A model generated the notes under the pieces. It searched no databases. It had not been told where the DNA came from and was given only the letters and a program-made list of their open reading frames with translations. A program made the position numbers and the translations under genes. Positions 21,931 through 33,903 of a stretch of 64,000 nucleotides of DNA are shown in pieces. The stretch comes from Gracilariopsis chorda (taxonomy: Eukaryota; Rhodophyta; Florideophyceae; Gracilariales; Gracilariaceae). Positions within the stretch are counted from its first letter, which is position 1. Every line of letters begins with the position of its first letter. The stretch covers positions 1-64,000 of the forward strand of contig NBIV01000117.1 in the NCBI GenBank assembly GCA_003194525.1. Direction: 5' to 3'.

Positions 21931-24076
21931 CAGAATTTTCAAGGTCAAGTGCTGAACGAAACATATTTCTGACTTTTATTGTAAATTGGAGAAGTGTCAC
22001 TGCAAACCCAACTGCTCTTTTTGGTACAGATCGAGCGTGGTTGTTGGGGAAGAAAATATCTCTTTCATTATTGCAGGCGGGGTTGAAGGAAAACGCTTCT
22101 GTAGAGAGGGGGAAACTGAAAAATTGCGATAAAAGTGAAGAACGGGAAGAAGGAGACCAGGTTTAACAGATACTTACAGTATGTTTATATCTCAATTTGA
22201 CCATGGCCTATATGCTACATGATTATTATGATCCAAAAGTAAGTACATGTCTCGAACTCGCTACATCAACTGATCGACTGGTATTTATTAGCTTTCTACG
22301 TATGGACTTGGACATGCGTTTTTGATACTCTACGAGGAAAACACTAAAAATTAATTCATGTTTAATAAGCTAAGAATTAGAAACAAATCTGATGGAACGA
22401 TTTCGAAGCGCTTCTTCCATGGGATTGCTCGAAAGCAACTCCCAAATTGTGGGCAACAGACAAAATAGATTTTTGTCCATGTCCATATGTAGAAAGGGCC
22501 TTACAGCGGCAGGCGTTTCTAGATTTGACAGTCCGTAACATTTGACTGATTATGAAATAAATTTGGAGAATTTTTGCTCCTGTTTGCTTTTATGCACATT
22601 CCGATTCTGTATCTTGGGAGCCTTTGCACACATCTCTACGCTGTTACAGTCACAGGTGGTCACCGCAACCACTTGCTCGCCATAGTGCCGAGTGCAAAGT
22701 TTATGACCTTTTGAATCTCCCGCTCGCTTTCTCAAAGCCTCTCAGAGTACTTCCACACCAGGTACTTGCGCAGGACCTTTCCGTTCCCCTCCTGGCATAC
22801 GAAGGGCCTTGTTAATTCCGTTCCAAGTCACGCACTTTGTCTTGCTACCAGTCCCTGTATTTTGTCTTGCCGAAAGTAACTCCAACACAACAAAGCATGT
22901 TCTCCTCCCTCAAAATGCAACTTGGTACGTATGAATATGGCTTTTCTAAGGGGTGATGTGGATGCACCCAGGCGTCTGGGACATGCATTTCGGGAAACTG
23001 TTTGAACGTCCCTGGGTACTCTGTGTCTGTCATTAATCATCATGACTGCCACGGCGCCAAGGGCTGCTATAGCTACATCATATCTATACCGGACAATACA
23101 GCTGTTTCTCGCCCAGTCACAAAAAGAATTGTAACAAGAAGAAACCTTGCCCATTGTTTTTATTGGAGATACATGAAGCACTTAGAGCAGCACTATAGTT
23201 TCATCTGTTCAGAGAGGAGTCTTTCTGCTAATCACACGCCCACAAACAATGCGAAGGGTGCACAAATTTTTCTTCTGGGCTATAAGGACTCTTTTTTACT
23301 GCAGACACTGTGCGAACCGATTTGTAGAAAGCATTCGTCAAGATTTTGTTCAAATGCAAGAACTGTAACGCCATTTGTTTACTCGCTTTGGGCACTGACT
23401 TCATCAATAACCGTGAAACGTTTTGCGGATATTCTCAATGAAAGTGAAGTACTCCCCATTTACTGTAGCTTAGACGATCAAACCCAAACTTTGGGTGTAG
23501 TTGTGCCTAGGAGGACGTCGAGCACAGTGTGGAAGGTGCCGGTGGTAATCCAAACTTTGAAAAGTATTTCCTCCAGAACATGGTCACTGTATTCGACAGG
23601 GGAGTTCGAGGCACCGCTCCTTACTGCCGCTGTGTTCTGCTCCCTATTGGCGAGAGCCATGGAATTTTTCAGAGGACTACAGGACTTTCGTCACAAGGAA
23701 TTCTGATCGTTCGAGTCCCGCCTGGGTGTTCATTATTCATACGACTGGAAGGTTATTTTGCTCCGAACAGCGTGAAGCAGTACCATGGGTTCCAGGAGTT
23801 GGGTTTGTGGTTATGGCCTAATCGCCTGTATCTTGAGAGGCGACCTCCTCCAATCGATGTAGACCTTCTATATCTACATTGGCTAGCCATCGCATACAGA
23901 AATCAGTCGAAAGTTCGCGTTGATATTCCAGCCATGATATTGGCATTTCCTCCTGCACTATGAGAAAACAGAAACAAGTTGCACCTGTTCTTGGGTTCTT
24001 TGAACTCTTTTTAGATCACTTGCTAAAGATAATGAGGAGCAACCTAGTAGAATGTTGGTATAATGTAGAATGGATG
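21931..24076. other. Stretch with no recognisable gene
   Basis: Open frames up to 234 codons (23002-23706 plus) and several shorter ones on both strands show no motif that I know and no consistent coding signal. It looks like decayed repeat DNA. Confidence 0.4.
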
Positions 24077-24869
24077 TCATTCATATTTGATTGTGTTTAG
24101 CAGTTTTACGACGTCAAATTCCGAGGTAATAAGCAATTGTATATTTTCGACGTTACTTAGCTTGATCTCCGCCTCATCGAAGCCACTAGAATCCAATGAT
24201 TCAATACATGATAATTCCATTTCACCCATGTCGTTATCCTCATCCTCGCTTCCCTCCCATGGCTCACCTTCCATAAGGCTAAGCTGAATTTCAGTTACCT
24301 TGTTCTGGCATTTTTGACAGTCAAATTCGCTTCCTATACATTCCACGCCCTGTTTTACAAAAGTACACTGCCTTGTGATGGAGCTCCCTTTGCACCTACA
24401 CTTTGCTAGTAGTTCTTCCGTTGGAAAATGTGCGGTGTCATTGCAGAAGGGGAACAGCTTTCAAAAGGCTACTTCTTTTGCAGCTGATGCAATCTTCTAC
24501 GATCCCAACTGCTTGTTTCATGCCATGTCCATTATCAACGAAGCCCACAGTTTGGATGGAATGGCGCATATCTCTTTCGAAAGTACCCACTTCCCCCGCT
24601 GGCATCGTTCCCCATGTTTTGAAAACCACCGGCCCACCTCTGACATCATCTGCTGCGTCTCTCTCGGGGAAATCCGCACCTCATCACTGCTTGATATGTG
24701 CATGAAACTGTTCAATGTATCATAGAGGGATTAATGCACTGAGTAGCTGCAAAACGTCCTTGATAGAGAGTAAGAATGAATGAATCGTGATGCAAAAACC
24801 AGACGAATTGTTGATTCCACAGCCCTGCCACACACGTTTCGAGAACTGTCCATTTTTTGCATGCAAAAC
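24077..24869 (-). pseudogene. 3' part of a decayed gene split by two LTR elements; CXC-like zinc motif at its end
   Basis: From the left edge of the gypsy insertion the minus strand reads HAKNGQFSKRVWQGCGINNS and on through LLSIKDVLQLLSALIPL. In-frame TGA codons and one frameshift follow. The protein then shows CRCKG, CTFVKQGVECIGSEFDCQKC (about 24310-24370) and an acidic C-terminus ending at 24077. The Cys pattern CxC...C...C....C.C..C resembles tesmin/TSO1 or MSL2-type CXC DNA-binding clusters, also found in some transposon proteins. The 5' part lies beyond the two elements, at 40215-40700. Function is unknown. Confidence 0.5.
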
Positions 24870-25696
24870 TGAAGTGCAACGCCCTCAGGGAGGGATTCTA
24901 GGTACTTGATCGTTTTCCTGATATTATCGGTTGTGTAGTGTGTATATGAACTACGCCCCACAATGGTGGGTATGGACACATGGGACACGGTTTTGGGTCA
25001 ATTGGCGGTTGGCCACAGTAGTGGATGTTGCCACGAAATGTGGAGTATTTTAGTTAATATTATTTATTATTTTCACACCCATTTCTGGGAAGCTAGTACT
25101 TAGTACGACGGCGCACTGCCGTCGCACCAGTAAACCTTCCCCAACAAGGGACCCCAACCTCGGGAATTGGCTTTAGTTGTTGCCGCTTGCGCGCGTACTC
25201 TACTCCTCCTTGGAGGGAAACGCCGTAAACCACGGGACATCTAACCCCCTTGCACATCTAAAGAAGCCCATCCTTGGGAGTATAATTGTTCCAATCATAT
25301 TGGTGTTTCGCCCTGTATAGGGAGTCCTGTCCACCGGCATTGCCGTATCTATTCGTCGCTCTCGCGACTCACTTTGTCCTTCTTTCCTCCTCTTCGCCCT
25401 TTCTTTTTCCCCTGTTTAGGGTAGCACCTCCCGCTATCCGCGGCCCTCGTGTGCGCATCGGCTCACACACCCCCACTTAGGTGGAAACATACCTCTACTG
25501 AGGATCACACCCCGCTCACGCGGATACCGATTCTTCGCCTTCACCTCCCTGCGCGAGTCGCGACAGGTGTCCCTGGTCTTACAAACCGGCTTCGCCGTGA
25601 CACTTCTGGGAGGGCTCTAACCAACTGGGTTCACCTCGTGAGAGGAAGATCCCGAACGTCTTTCGGTGTTTTTCCCCTTTGGGGCATTGCACCACA
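24870..25696 (+). repeat. 5' LTR of the gypsy element
   Basis: It begins TGAAGTGCAACGCC and ends GCACCACA. The 3' partner at 35745-36571 has the same length. Differences seen include C/T at the GTTTTCC/TGAT site and A/G at CACATG/CACGTG. The final bases form a hairpin with the primer site (ACCACAAAGTGGT, 25691-25703). Confidence 0.95.
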
Positions 25697-25699
25697 AAG

Positions 25700-25717
25700 T
25701 GGTCTCCCGACCTAGAA
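25700..25717 (+). other. Primer-binding site of the gypsy element
   Basis: TGGTCTCCCGACCTAGAA follows the LTR after three bases. Its complement ends in ACCA and resembles a tRNA 3' end with T-loop bases further on, so it fits tRNA priming. I cannot name the tRNA. Confidence 0.6.
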
Positions 25718-25802
25718 TCGGTTTTTGTTTTCCCTTTTACGAGGTTTTTTTCTTTTTTACAGGAAGTTCCGTGATCGTTTCCCGTCGTAACGGTATTTTC
25801 TC

Positions 25803-26769
25803 ATGTCGAGAAATCCCTCCGATGCGGAGCCAGTGGTTACGCGTAGTCGCTCCTGCAACAACGCGGACACTTCCGAAGTTCGGTTCGTACCCCGTATCCC
25901 TATACGGACAAGTTCCAGCCGTACTGGCGCCGCCGCATCGCGGAATGATACCCCCGACCGGGAACCCCGGAACCTCCTTTTGCCCTCGTTATCACCCCCG
26001 CAGGGGAATGCAGCATCGATTCCGGCTGTTGCCGCAGTGCCCCAGGCACCCCGGCCTGCTCCCGCTGTCGCGGCTTCAAGCGCCCGTGGAACGGGCGATA
26101 ACACCCCCCAGGGGACTTCCCTGGAATCCCAGGTCCGCGCTCTGTGGACCGCCCATGACACCCTTGTAGGGGAACTAAAATCCCTCCAAGAGGTGGTCTT
26201 GGGAACCCCCGTAAAGGAGGTCGCCGAGGAACTCCGTATTTTACGGTCTGACGTCAACTCCGTGTTGGAGAGTTTGGAACAACCCACCACTTTCATCGAA
26301 GGAGTTGAAGCCCGATTTAATCAGATTGGTGCCTGCCTGGAGACGCTGGAGCAGTTCGTCCCTCATGGACAAACCATCCCCGGATGATCCGGTAAACGAG
26401 GCATCGCACAACGACCAGCTTGCTGGGAAGAAGAAACGCCGTCATCGACGGAAACACCACCGAAAATATTCGGACTCCGATTCTTCGACATCGTCGGACT
26501 CATCCCGAAACCATTCGGTTAGCTCGAGCTCCTCGGACTCCGACTCGGAGGACGAGAAGCGAGGCTACTCCTCCCTCTCGAAGCGGTCATCAGCCACTGA
26601 AGGTGTGGTCCGAACCCGCCAGAAGGGGAGAAGACACCCCGGTCTTCGGGAATTGAAACCGACAAACCCCGGATTACCGGAAGCTTTTATCATACCGGTA
26701 CTACCGGCTCGAAGACTCGTTACTTGGACGTACGCTCCGTGGTACGGGAAAGGTGCGAGAATGCATTAA
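25803..26769 (+). CDS. Gag N-terminal part (two frames)
   Basis: A 194-codon frame from ATG 25803 gives a proline/alanine-rich start and a helical region (LESQVRALWTAHDTLVGEL, EELRILRSDVNSVLESLEQ), stopping at 26387. The next frame (open to 26769) adds a very basic patch (KKKRRHRRKHHRK) and a Ser/Asp-rich run. Moving from the first frame to the second near 26380 and into the main gag frame near 26745 each needs one base. Either this copy carries two indels or gag is made by frameshifting. It forms the nucleic-acid-binding front of the capsid polyprotein. Confidence 0.6.
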
Positions 26770-27979
26770 GCGAATGCAGCTCTCGCTCCGCAACCAGTAT
26801 TTTACTGGAGAGGACCCAGTCCTAGTACTGGATTTCCTATCCCGCTTTGTAGCGGAGGCCGATATCCTCGGTATGAATGAGGGACAAGCCTATTTGGCTT
26901 TACCGTATTTCTTACGGGGAGTGGCGGAGGACCAATACAACTCTGTCAGAGGATCTTCTCGTGCCTCCGAGGGAGGAGTTACTTGCTGGCCGGAGGCTAT
27001 GCAGTATCTATTGCGCTCCTACGCCACAAACACCGCTATTCAGCAGGCTATCCTCGCTTTGCGAGATACACGCCAGCGTGCTGGAGAGACCGAGACCGAT
27101 TACTCGGTGCGCCTTAACAAGGCTTTCCACAGATGTGGTAACGTATACCCCGCTGGGGAGCGCAGTACCATGTTCATCGATGGTCTTGACCCGGCAATCC
27201 GGAGTTTAGTTACCCGTTATCGGGAGGACAAGCGAAGGATCACCTACCTCGAGCTGGTCCAACACGCTCGAGCGGAAGGGGGTGCACTTCGTGCAAGAAC
27301 TCCGAACAATCGGTCTAAATCCGCCAAGGCGTTGTTGCTGGAAAGCGAAGCTTCCTCTCTCCCGCTCACCGCGGATGGGAACCCTGGAAAGGGATTTGAT
27401 ACCGTGCATTTAGTGCAGGGGGATGGTGTGTCGATACCCACCGGTGATTTGCCGTCAACGACGGAGATGACCCGTGATACGGGAACGGAAGACCCCGTTT
27501 TCTACAGTGGTAACAGTCGGGTTCAACCCCAACGACTCCCGTTTTCAAACGGTCAATCCCGTTATCAACGGCCTGGATGGACTGACACCCGCCCTGCGGT
27601 TCGCTTCTCCGATACTCGGAATAATAATCCGCGTGTCGCGGTGTTGGCTCTCATATGCCACCTGTGCTATACCCATGGCCATACCTCACCTCAGTGTATT
27701 TGTTCACTGAAGTATATGGCCAAGGTAGTGGCAAATTATGAGGCCCTCACTCCAGAGGAGAAACGTTCCGTCCCGACGGCTTCTTACCTCCGTGCTAAAA
27801 CGGACTTTTCCCACGCCCTACCACAGACCCCGCGTGCGTGGCAAGCTTCATACACCCCGATTCGGGAGATCACGCAAACATCCGTTGCAACCCCCGCTTA
27901 TGCGGATAGAAACCCCCATCAACGGGATGAAGCACTCGTTGTCGAGGAAACCAACCCACCGCCGAAGGTGGAAAACTAA
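26753..27979 (+). CDS. gag: Gag capsid and zinc-knuckle protein of the gypsy element
   Basis: This 408-codon frame carries the retrotransposon gag core: FTGEDPVLVLDFLSRFVAEA, then the helical LRDTRQRAGETETDYSVRLN and FIDGLDPAIRSLV. A CCHC zinc knuckle (CHLCYTHGHTSPQC, about 27658-27699) binds RNA. No ATG is well placed at its start, so it is probably joined to the upstream basic region. It ends with TAA 27977-27979, beside the start of the pol frame in -1 register, as expected for a gag-pol frameshift. A 6-bp stem (TCTCCC/GGGAGA, about 27988-28003) lies just downstream. Confidence 0.8.
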   Translation: MRECIKRMQLSLRNQYFTGEDPVLVLDFLSRFVAEADILGMNEGQAYLALPYFLRGVAEDQYNSVRGSSRASEGGVTCWPEAMQYLLRSYATNTAIQQAILALRDTRQRAGETETDYSVRLNKAFHRCGNVYPAGERSTMFIDGLDPAIRSLVTRYREDKRRITYLELVQHARAEGGALRARTPNNRSKSAKALLLESEASSLPLTADGNPGKGFDTVHLVQGDGVSIPTGDLPSTTEMTRDTGTEDPVFYSGNSRVQPQRLPFSNGQSRYQRPGWTDTRPAVRFSDTRNNNPRVAVLALICHLCYTHGHTSPQCICSLKYMAKVVANYEALTPEEKRSVPTASYLRAKTDFSHALPQTPRAWQASYTPIREITQTSVATPAYADRNPHQRDEALVVEETNPPPKVEN

Positions 27980-27996
27980 CTGAGGGAGTCTCCCCT

Positions 27997-30900
27997 TTGG
28001 GAGAGGCGTCCTCAAGAACGAGGCTGTTGTCGCCCGAGGCGTCCTCGCCTCGCTACCCGGTGAAAGTCCTCTCGAGGAAAGACACCGCTGACGCGGACTC
28101 TGCGCACCTCGGTGTGTTGCGTCGCCCGTGGATACGGAGTAAAAATCCCCGGATTCCCGGTAGAGTCTTGGTCTTGGCCAAACGCAATTATAAGGTCTAT
28201 GCCGACCTTGGCCTTGATCCCCAGTTTATGGTGAGGTTTCTCACCGTCCTGGATACAGGTGCAGGCCCCAACTTCGTTGTGGAATCATTGTTACCCCCGC
28301 TTGTGCGGTCGCGTATCCGCTCTGACGCGGTCCCCGACATTTCGGATGCGAACAACAATCCGTTACAAACGGTGGGCACAGTGGACCTCGTCGTGAGACT
28401 TGGTACCTCTGTGGTGAAGTTGGACTTCATCGTTTGCCGTTCATTGGCAGCACCAGTCATACTGGGATGTGATTACTGCGACAGATTTGTCGACGCAATC
28501 AGGCCCCGCCTCAGGCGTGTAGAACTTGACGACAGATCGTCGGTTCCGATTGTTTGCCGCCCGCTAAAGCGGTCCTCTCGGAAACAAGTTCCGCTCCCTG
28601 CTGCGCAGGAACCACCGCCCGCGTCCCGCGAGTCCACCAAGCTCTGCGTCGCTGCCTCGGTTTCTATACCGGCTGAGTCCCAAGTCTGGGTGCAGGTAAA
28701 TTCCCGTCAACACGGTCTTCGGGTTATACCACCCCTCGCCTCGTTGTACGAAAAATCCCAGCTGGCGCTGGCTAATGGAATTGTCTCCATTTCCCCGGAT
28801 GTCCCTTTCCGGATATTGGTTGCCAACCTTGGCAAACACCCCCAGTATCTGGTCAAACACCAAGTAATTGGGAGTGTAACCCCCCATCCTATGGGAATGC
28901 TGCCAACAAAGATGACAGCCGCCGACGTACTCGGAGTTACCACCTCTTCTGAGGAGTTCGCCCCGCCGTCCGAAGACGTCAAGTCTAAGGAGGGGGAGGA
29001 AACCGCTACTTCAGCGTCGAACATACCGAGTAACTCTGAATTGGAATTGCGAACCACACCTGTTCCACAGGACAATGCTCTATCGAGCAACGACCGGATT
29101 GATCCGGAAAAAGCACTTGAAGCGCTGGACCTCAGCCACGTGCGAGAGTCGCACCGCGACAAACTCCGTACTATGTTACGGGAATTCACCACAATGTGGG
29201 ATGGCTCGCTTGGCGAGATTAATGCAACGGAACACCGGATCGATTTAATCCCCGGTGCGCGACCAGTTGCACAACCCCCTTACAGGGCAGGTCCGAATGC
29301 TCGGGAAGAGGAGCAGTCCCAAGTGGACAAGATGCTCCGCGCAGGTGTGATTGAGCCCGCTCAATCACCCTGGGCATCCCCAGTTGTACTGGCTTTAAAG
29401 GCCGACGGAACCTGGAGGTTCTGTGTCGACTACCGCCGGCTCAATGCCGTGACTGTTAGGGACACGTACCCCATTCCTCGTATGGACGAGTGCATTGACT
29501 CCCTTGGAGACGCCACCGTGTTCACGGCCCTTGATGCCAATTGGGGATATTGGCAAGTACCTGTCAGACAGGAGGATCGCGACAAAACCGCATTCACCTG
29601 CCATGCAGGAACGTACCGCTTCAAGCGGATGCCATTTGGGTTAACCAACGCCCCCGCCACCTTTCAGCGTGCAGTAGATATTCTACTCAACCGCTTTAAG
29701 TGGCGGAGTTGTCTGGTCTACCTTGATGATATTATCATCTTCTCCAACTCGTTGGACGACCATCTCACTCACGTCCGAGACGTGCTGACCGTACTCCGCG
29801 ATGCGGGAATTACCCTCAAGTTGAGGAAATGTGAGTTTTTCACAGATACTGTGAAGTATCTGGGTCACATTATCCGTCCTGGACGGTTAGCGATCGAGAA
29901 AGCCCGAGTCAAATCCCTCGTTGAGGCGAAAGAACCCCGTACTCAAACGGAACTGCGCTCCTTTCTGGGGCTGGTCAACGTCTATCGACGGTTTATCCCG
30001 AACTTTTCGGATACTGCAGCGCCCCTGAACGCGTTGTTGCGAAAGGGGAACCCCCCAAAACTGGGAACATTTACGCCCGAGCAATCGGAAGATTTTAACT
30101 CCTTAAAGGAGGCTGTCACATCAGCACCAATCCTACATCTCCCATAACTTGGGTTGCCATACTCCGTAGATACGGACTCGAGCGACTACCAAGTCGGGTG
30201 TGCTCTTTTTCAAACCACTCCCGAGGGGGAACGACATCCAATTGGTTATTGGTCGCGCTTGCTCAATGCTCATGAGCGGAACTACTCCGTGTCGGAGAAA
30301 GAGTGCCTTGCCGTCGTATGGGCGAAGACCACTCTGCGCCCCTACCTTATGGGAGTTCACTTCACCGTGTACACGGATCATTCCTCATTGAGGTGGTTAA
30401 TGAATATCTCCGACCCGTCGGGACGCCTCATGCGCTGGAGACTCCGCCTCGCGGAATATGACTTTTAAGTCATTTATAAAAAGGGCGCGCAGAACACCCA
30501 GGCCGACGCCTTATCGCGGTTACCCACAAGTGGGGAAGCACTCCCAACGGAGGATGATGAAATCCCATGTTTCATGGCCATAGACCCGGATGATCCGGAA
30601 TGTGCCGTCGAGGCTGGGCCCGAAAAATGGGACGAGGATGCTGATTTTGACGAACTACTCGCATCGCGAGATGAATCTGAGAACCCGTTACCGGGAAAGT
30701 TTGTACCGGTATCACCGGAAGAAATGATCCGAGAACAATTCGGCGACCCATTCTGTACGAGGATTCGTGCCCGTCTTAACGGTGGTGAAGATCTCCCTTT
30801 CGGGGTAAACGACAAAGGCTACCTCGTAAGGAAGGTCGAAGCCCGCCCACAGATTGTGGTACCTCATTCCCTGCAGTCGCGGGTGTTACATCTATCACAC

Positions 30901-33712
30901 TACGCCCCCATTGGAGGTCACCCAGGTGGGAGGAAACTCTACCTAACCCTGCGAAGGGATTTCTATTGGCCCGCCATGGCGGTGGATTGCTACGCAACTG
31001 TGCGGTTTTGTAGCGAATGCGCGAAGAATCGCGTCAAGCTCCGCAAAAATGCAAAGAAGATGAAACTATTCCCCGCAATGGTGCCGCTCGAGTTTATCGC
31101 GATCGATATTCTCGGACCACTACTCACCACGAAACGTGGAAACAAGTTTCTACTTGTCATTACCGACCGCTTTTCTAAGCTGGTACGGACTGTCCCTCTT
31201 CGGAGGATAACCGCTCTCACGGTGGCCCAGGCTCTGGTGACGCACTGGATTTTTGGGCTACGGTCCCCCTGTGGAGGTGCTCTCCGATAACGGGAAACAG
31301 TTCGTGAGCAAGTTCTTCCAGGATGTTTGTCGCATCCTGGATGTCAAGAACTTGTTCACGACTACCTACCACCCCCAGTGTAATGGGCAAGTTGAACGGT
31401 TTAACCGGACGTTACTCGCGGCGTTTCGTTCCTACGCCGCTGACCACCCAACGAATCGGGATCTCTACGCTGATGCGGTAACCTACGCGTACAATACGCA
31501 GGTACACCGGACTACCGGAGTTTCGCCATTCGAGTTGGTTCTATCTAGAACACCCCCGCCTGTGGCGCTCGAACCCCAAGCTACCTTGGACAATTTCCCA
31601 TCTGTGGGTATCTACCGGCAGCAATGGAAGCAATGGCTTTCCAAGCTGGTCCCCGCTGCGCGGAAGTCTATGGCACGGGCCCAAGCCCCTTACAAGCGGG
31701 ATTTTGATGCTCGCTTGCGAAGAAAACCGTCCCCGATTTGGGAGAATAACTACATCTTGATCAGGGAGGAGTACTACAACCCGGAACGGGAGAAGCGCCA
31801 TAAACTCTCGCCTGTGGCGGATGGACCATTCAAGGTCATCTCTGTGAACACCGACACTGTCGTGGTAGAGAGGGGCGACACGCACGAACGGATTTCCCGT
31901 GATCGTGCTGTCCTTGCCCCTCCTCCCTCGTCAGAAGTAGTCCTGGATTCAGGCAACCCCGTTTCTACGGACTCTGCAACACCGGAACCATCCGGGAGTA
32001 CTAGGCCTACGGTACTACCACACCCCAGCCGGGGACTCTCAGACCTACCGACTCTGTCGGACTCACCGGCTCAGCCGGGTAATTCGGGCCTCTCAGCGCC
32101 CGCCCCTACCACGTCCGCCCCCCTGGCGCGAATTTGCACCCGCCAGGCGGGGAATGTTATCCCTTATCCCGCCGCTCCGTCTAAGGAGGGGGAGGAGAAC
32201 ACTCGTTTTCGAGGAACGATATCGCCGCCGCAACGGGAAACACACCGTAACATACGGAACACTGACCGTGGAGCACGGAGTATGTCACGCGACACTAATC
32301 CCCCGTTCCTGGGCAGTGCTGTGCAACAGGAACCAGACGCCCAGGCCACGCAAAAGCGGCAAATACACCGTTTGTCACGGGAAAACGAGAAGCCCCCCTC
32401 CAATACCGCAGCAGCGGAAGTGCAATCGCCCGATCCCTCCCCGGAGGCATCGCCACAAACGCGGAAAATATACCGTGCTACACGGGAAGTTGAAGCGCAA
32501 CTACCGCACACCCCTTTCAGGGAAGGATCCCCGATAAGGGAGTATGGTGACGATTGCCCCCAATCCCCTGAGCAGGGCGATGCCTCGAAGCCGCCGTTGG
32601 CGGAAGTGCCCGCGGAAGCGGTTCAATCAGGTCGATCAGACCCGCGCCTTGCGGAGAAGAGGCGCCCAGATACACCAGCGCCGCTGGGAAATCCCCACAC
32701 CCAACCTGGGGAAAAAGGCAGCCAAGCCGCAGCCGAAGCTTCAGGCCCTGGCCCGCAAGCGCTGGAAACGCCTCCCGTCGTCGACGGAATTGAAGCCCCC
32801 GTTCCGGGGAATAATTTGCGCCACCTCCCGCAACGCTGCGGGGAAGAACCGAGGAACTCGGAAAAAGCGCACCCCATCACACGCTCGAAACCGGTCATAC
32901 CGGACGCTGCTCCTCCGCGTGGAGACGGTGCACCGCACTTAGCGGCCAAGCCCCTGAAAAGGGTGTCATCGGCACCTGCCCGGCACCCCCCAAAGGGGAA
33001 TTTTGACCAAAATACCGGTGTACCGGAGTTAGCCCCAGGCAACCCGTCAGTAGCCGGGGACACCACGGCATCGCCGGAACGTATGGTGCAGAGCGCTGGT
33101 GCGCCTGGCAGGGAGGCGGTTTGCCACCCAATCACCGTGTCGCACGGGACCCCCCAGGGGATTGTGGAAATGCCGGTTCCGCAGGAGCGGTCATCTTCCC
33201 GCAAACCCGCGGTTCGTGATCTCAACCGCGAAGGCGGAGCCCAAGTCCCCCGCCGACTGGCGGTTCGCCCGCAATACTGCGAAAGCGGAAATGAACCTGC
33301 CCCAATGGGGAATGACTTGCCGGTGAAAACCGTGGCACCACACACCCTCTTGAGGGATATCTTCCCACATGAGCAGCGGCCGCTATCACAGCGCACGGCA
33401 ACGCCGGAGTTATCGCCGAACACCCTGCTAAGGGACATTATACCGCACAGCGGGCAGCCCCCGCAAGGAAGTACAACCACCACCCGGCACAGCCGGCAGA
33501 TCTACGAACGAGAGTTCGTAGTAGACCGACTTGTCGGACACACCTGGGACCAGGATGGTATTCTACAATACCGCGTCCGCTGGTACGGGTACGACCCCAG
33601 TGGGGATACGTGGGAGCCAATACAACACCTCCCACGGTCGCAGGTCCTGCGATACCACCGTCAAACGGGAACTGCAGCCCCAGCCACGCTGGTTAATGCC
33701 CAAGTTGGGTAA
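27997..33712 (+). pseudogene. pol: Pol polyprotein: protease, RT, RNase H, integrase, chromodomain
   Basis: The domains are in chromovirus order. Aspartic protease: LDTGAGPNFVV (about 28248-28280). Reverse transcriptase: DYRRLNAVT, FTALDANWGYWQV, MPFGLTNAP and YLDDIIIF (about 29719-29742). RNase H: SVDTDSSDYQVGCALF (30169 on) and TDHSSLRWL. Integrase: HHCC zinc region (about 30880-31025), then the catalytic Asp at AIDILGPL, Asp at LSDNGKQFV and Glu at NGQVERFNRT. A proline-rich linker of about 400 residues follows, then the chromodomain FVVDRLVGHTWDQDG...YRVRWYGYD (about 33510-33655), which typically steers integration to modified histones. TAA 30145-30147 and TAA 30466-30468 replace probable Gln codons, and a one-base indel lies at 31250-31257. 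Otherwise the frame is open. Confidence 0.93.
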
Positions 33713-33903
33713 CGTTGCCGCGCGAGCGGAGAGCGATAGGAAAGGATAACAAGGTAAGGTCCGTCGAAGACGGGGAACTCCACCGAGAAGCGCCGTTCTA
33801 AATGGGAAAGTTTATTCAAGGGAGCAGCTAGCTCCCCACAATACTACACTACACTAACTGGCAAAGCCAGGGAAGGAACACCAGGAAACTGGACAAAAGG
33901 GGC

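Noticed and set aside
23705-23730. GTTCGAGTCCCGCC, like a tRNA B box
   Set aside because: No matching acceptor stem, A box or cloverleaf upstream.
23002-23963. Plus-strand frames of 234 and 144 codons
   Set aside because: No motif, overlapping frames, no support for coding.
32544-33483. Alternative and opposite-strand frames over the pol linker
   Set aside because: They mirror the GC-rich, hairpin-dense linker; pol itself is open there.
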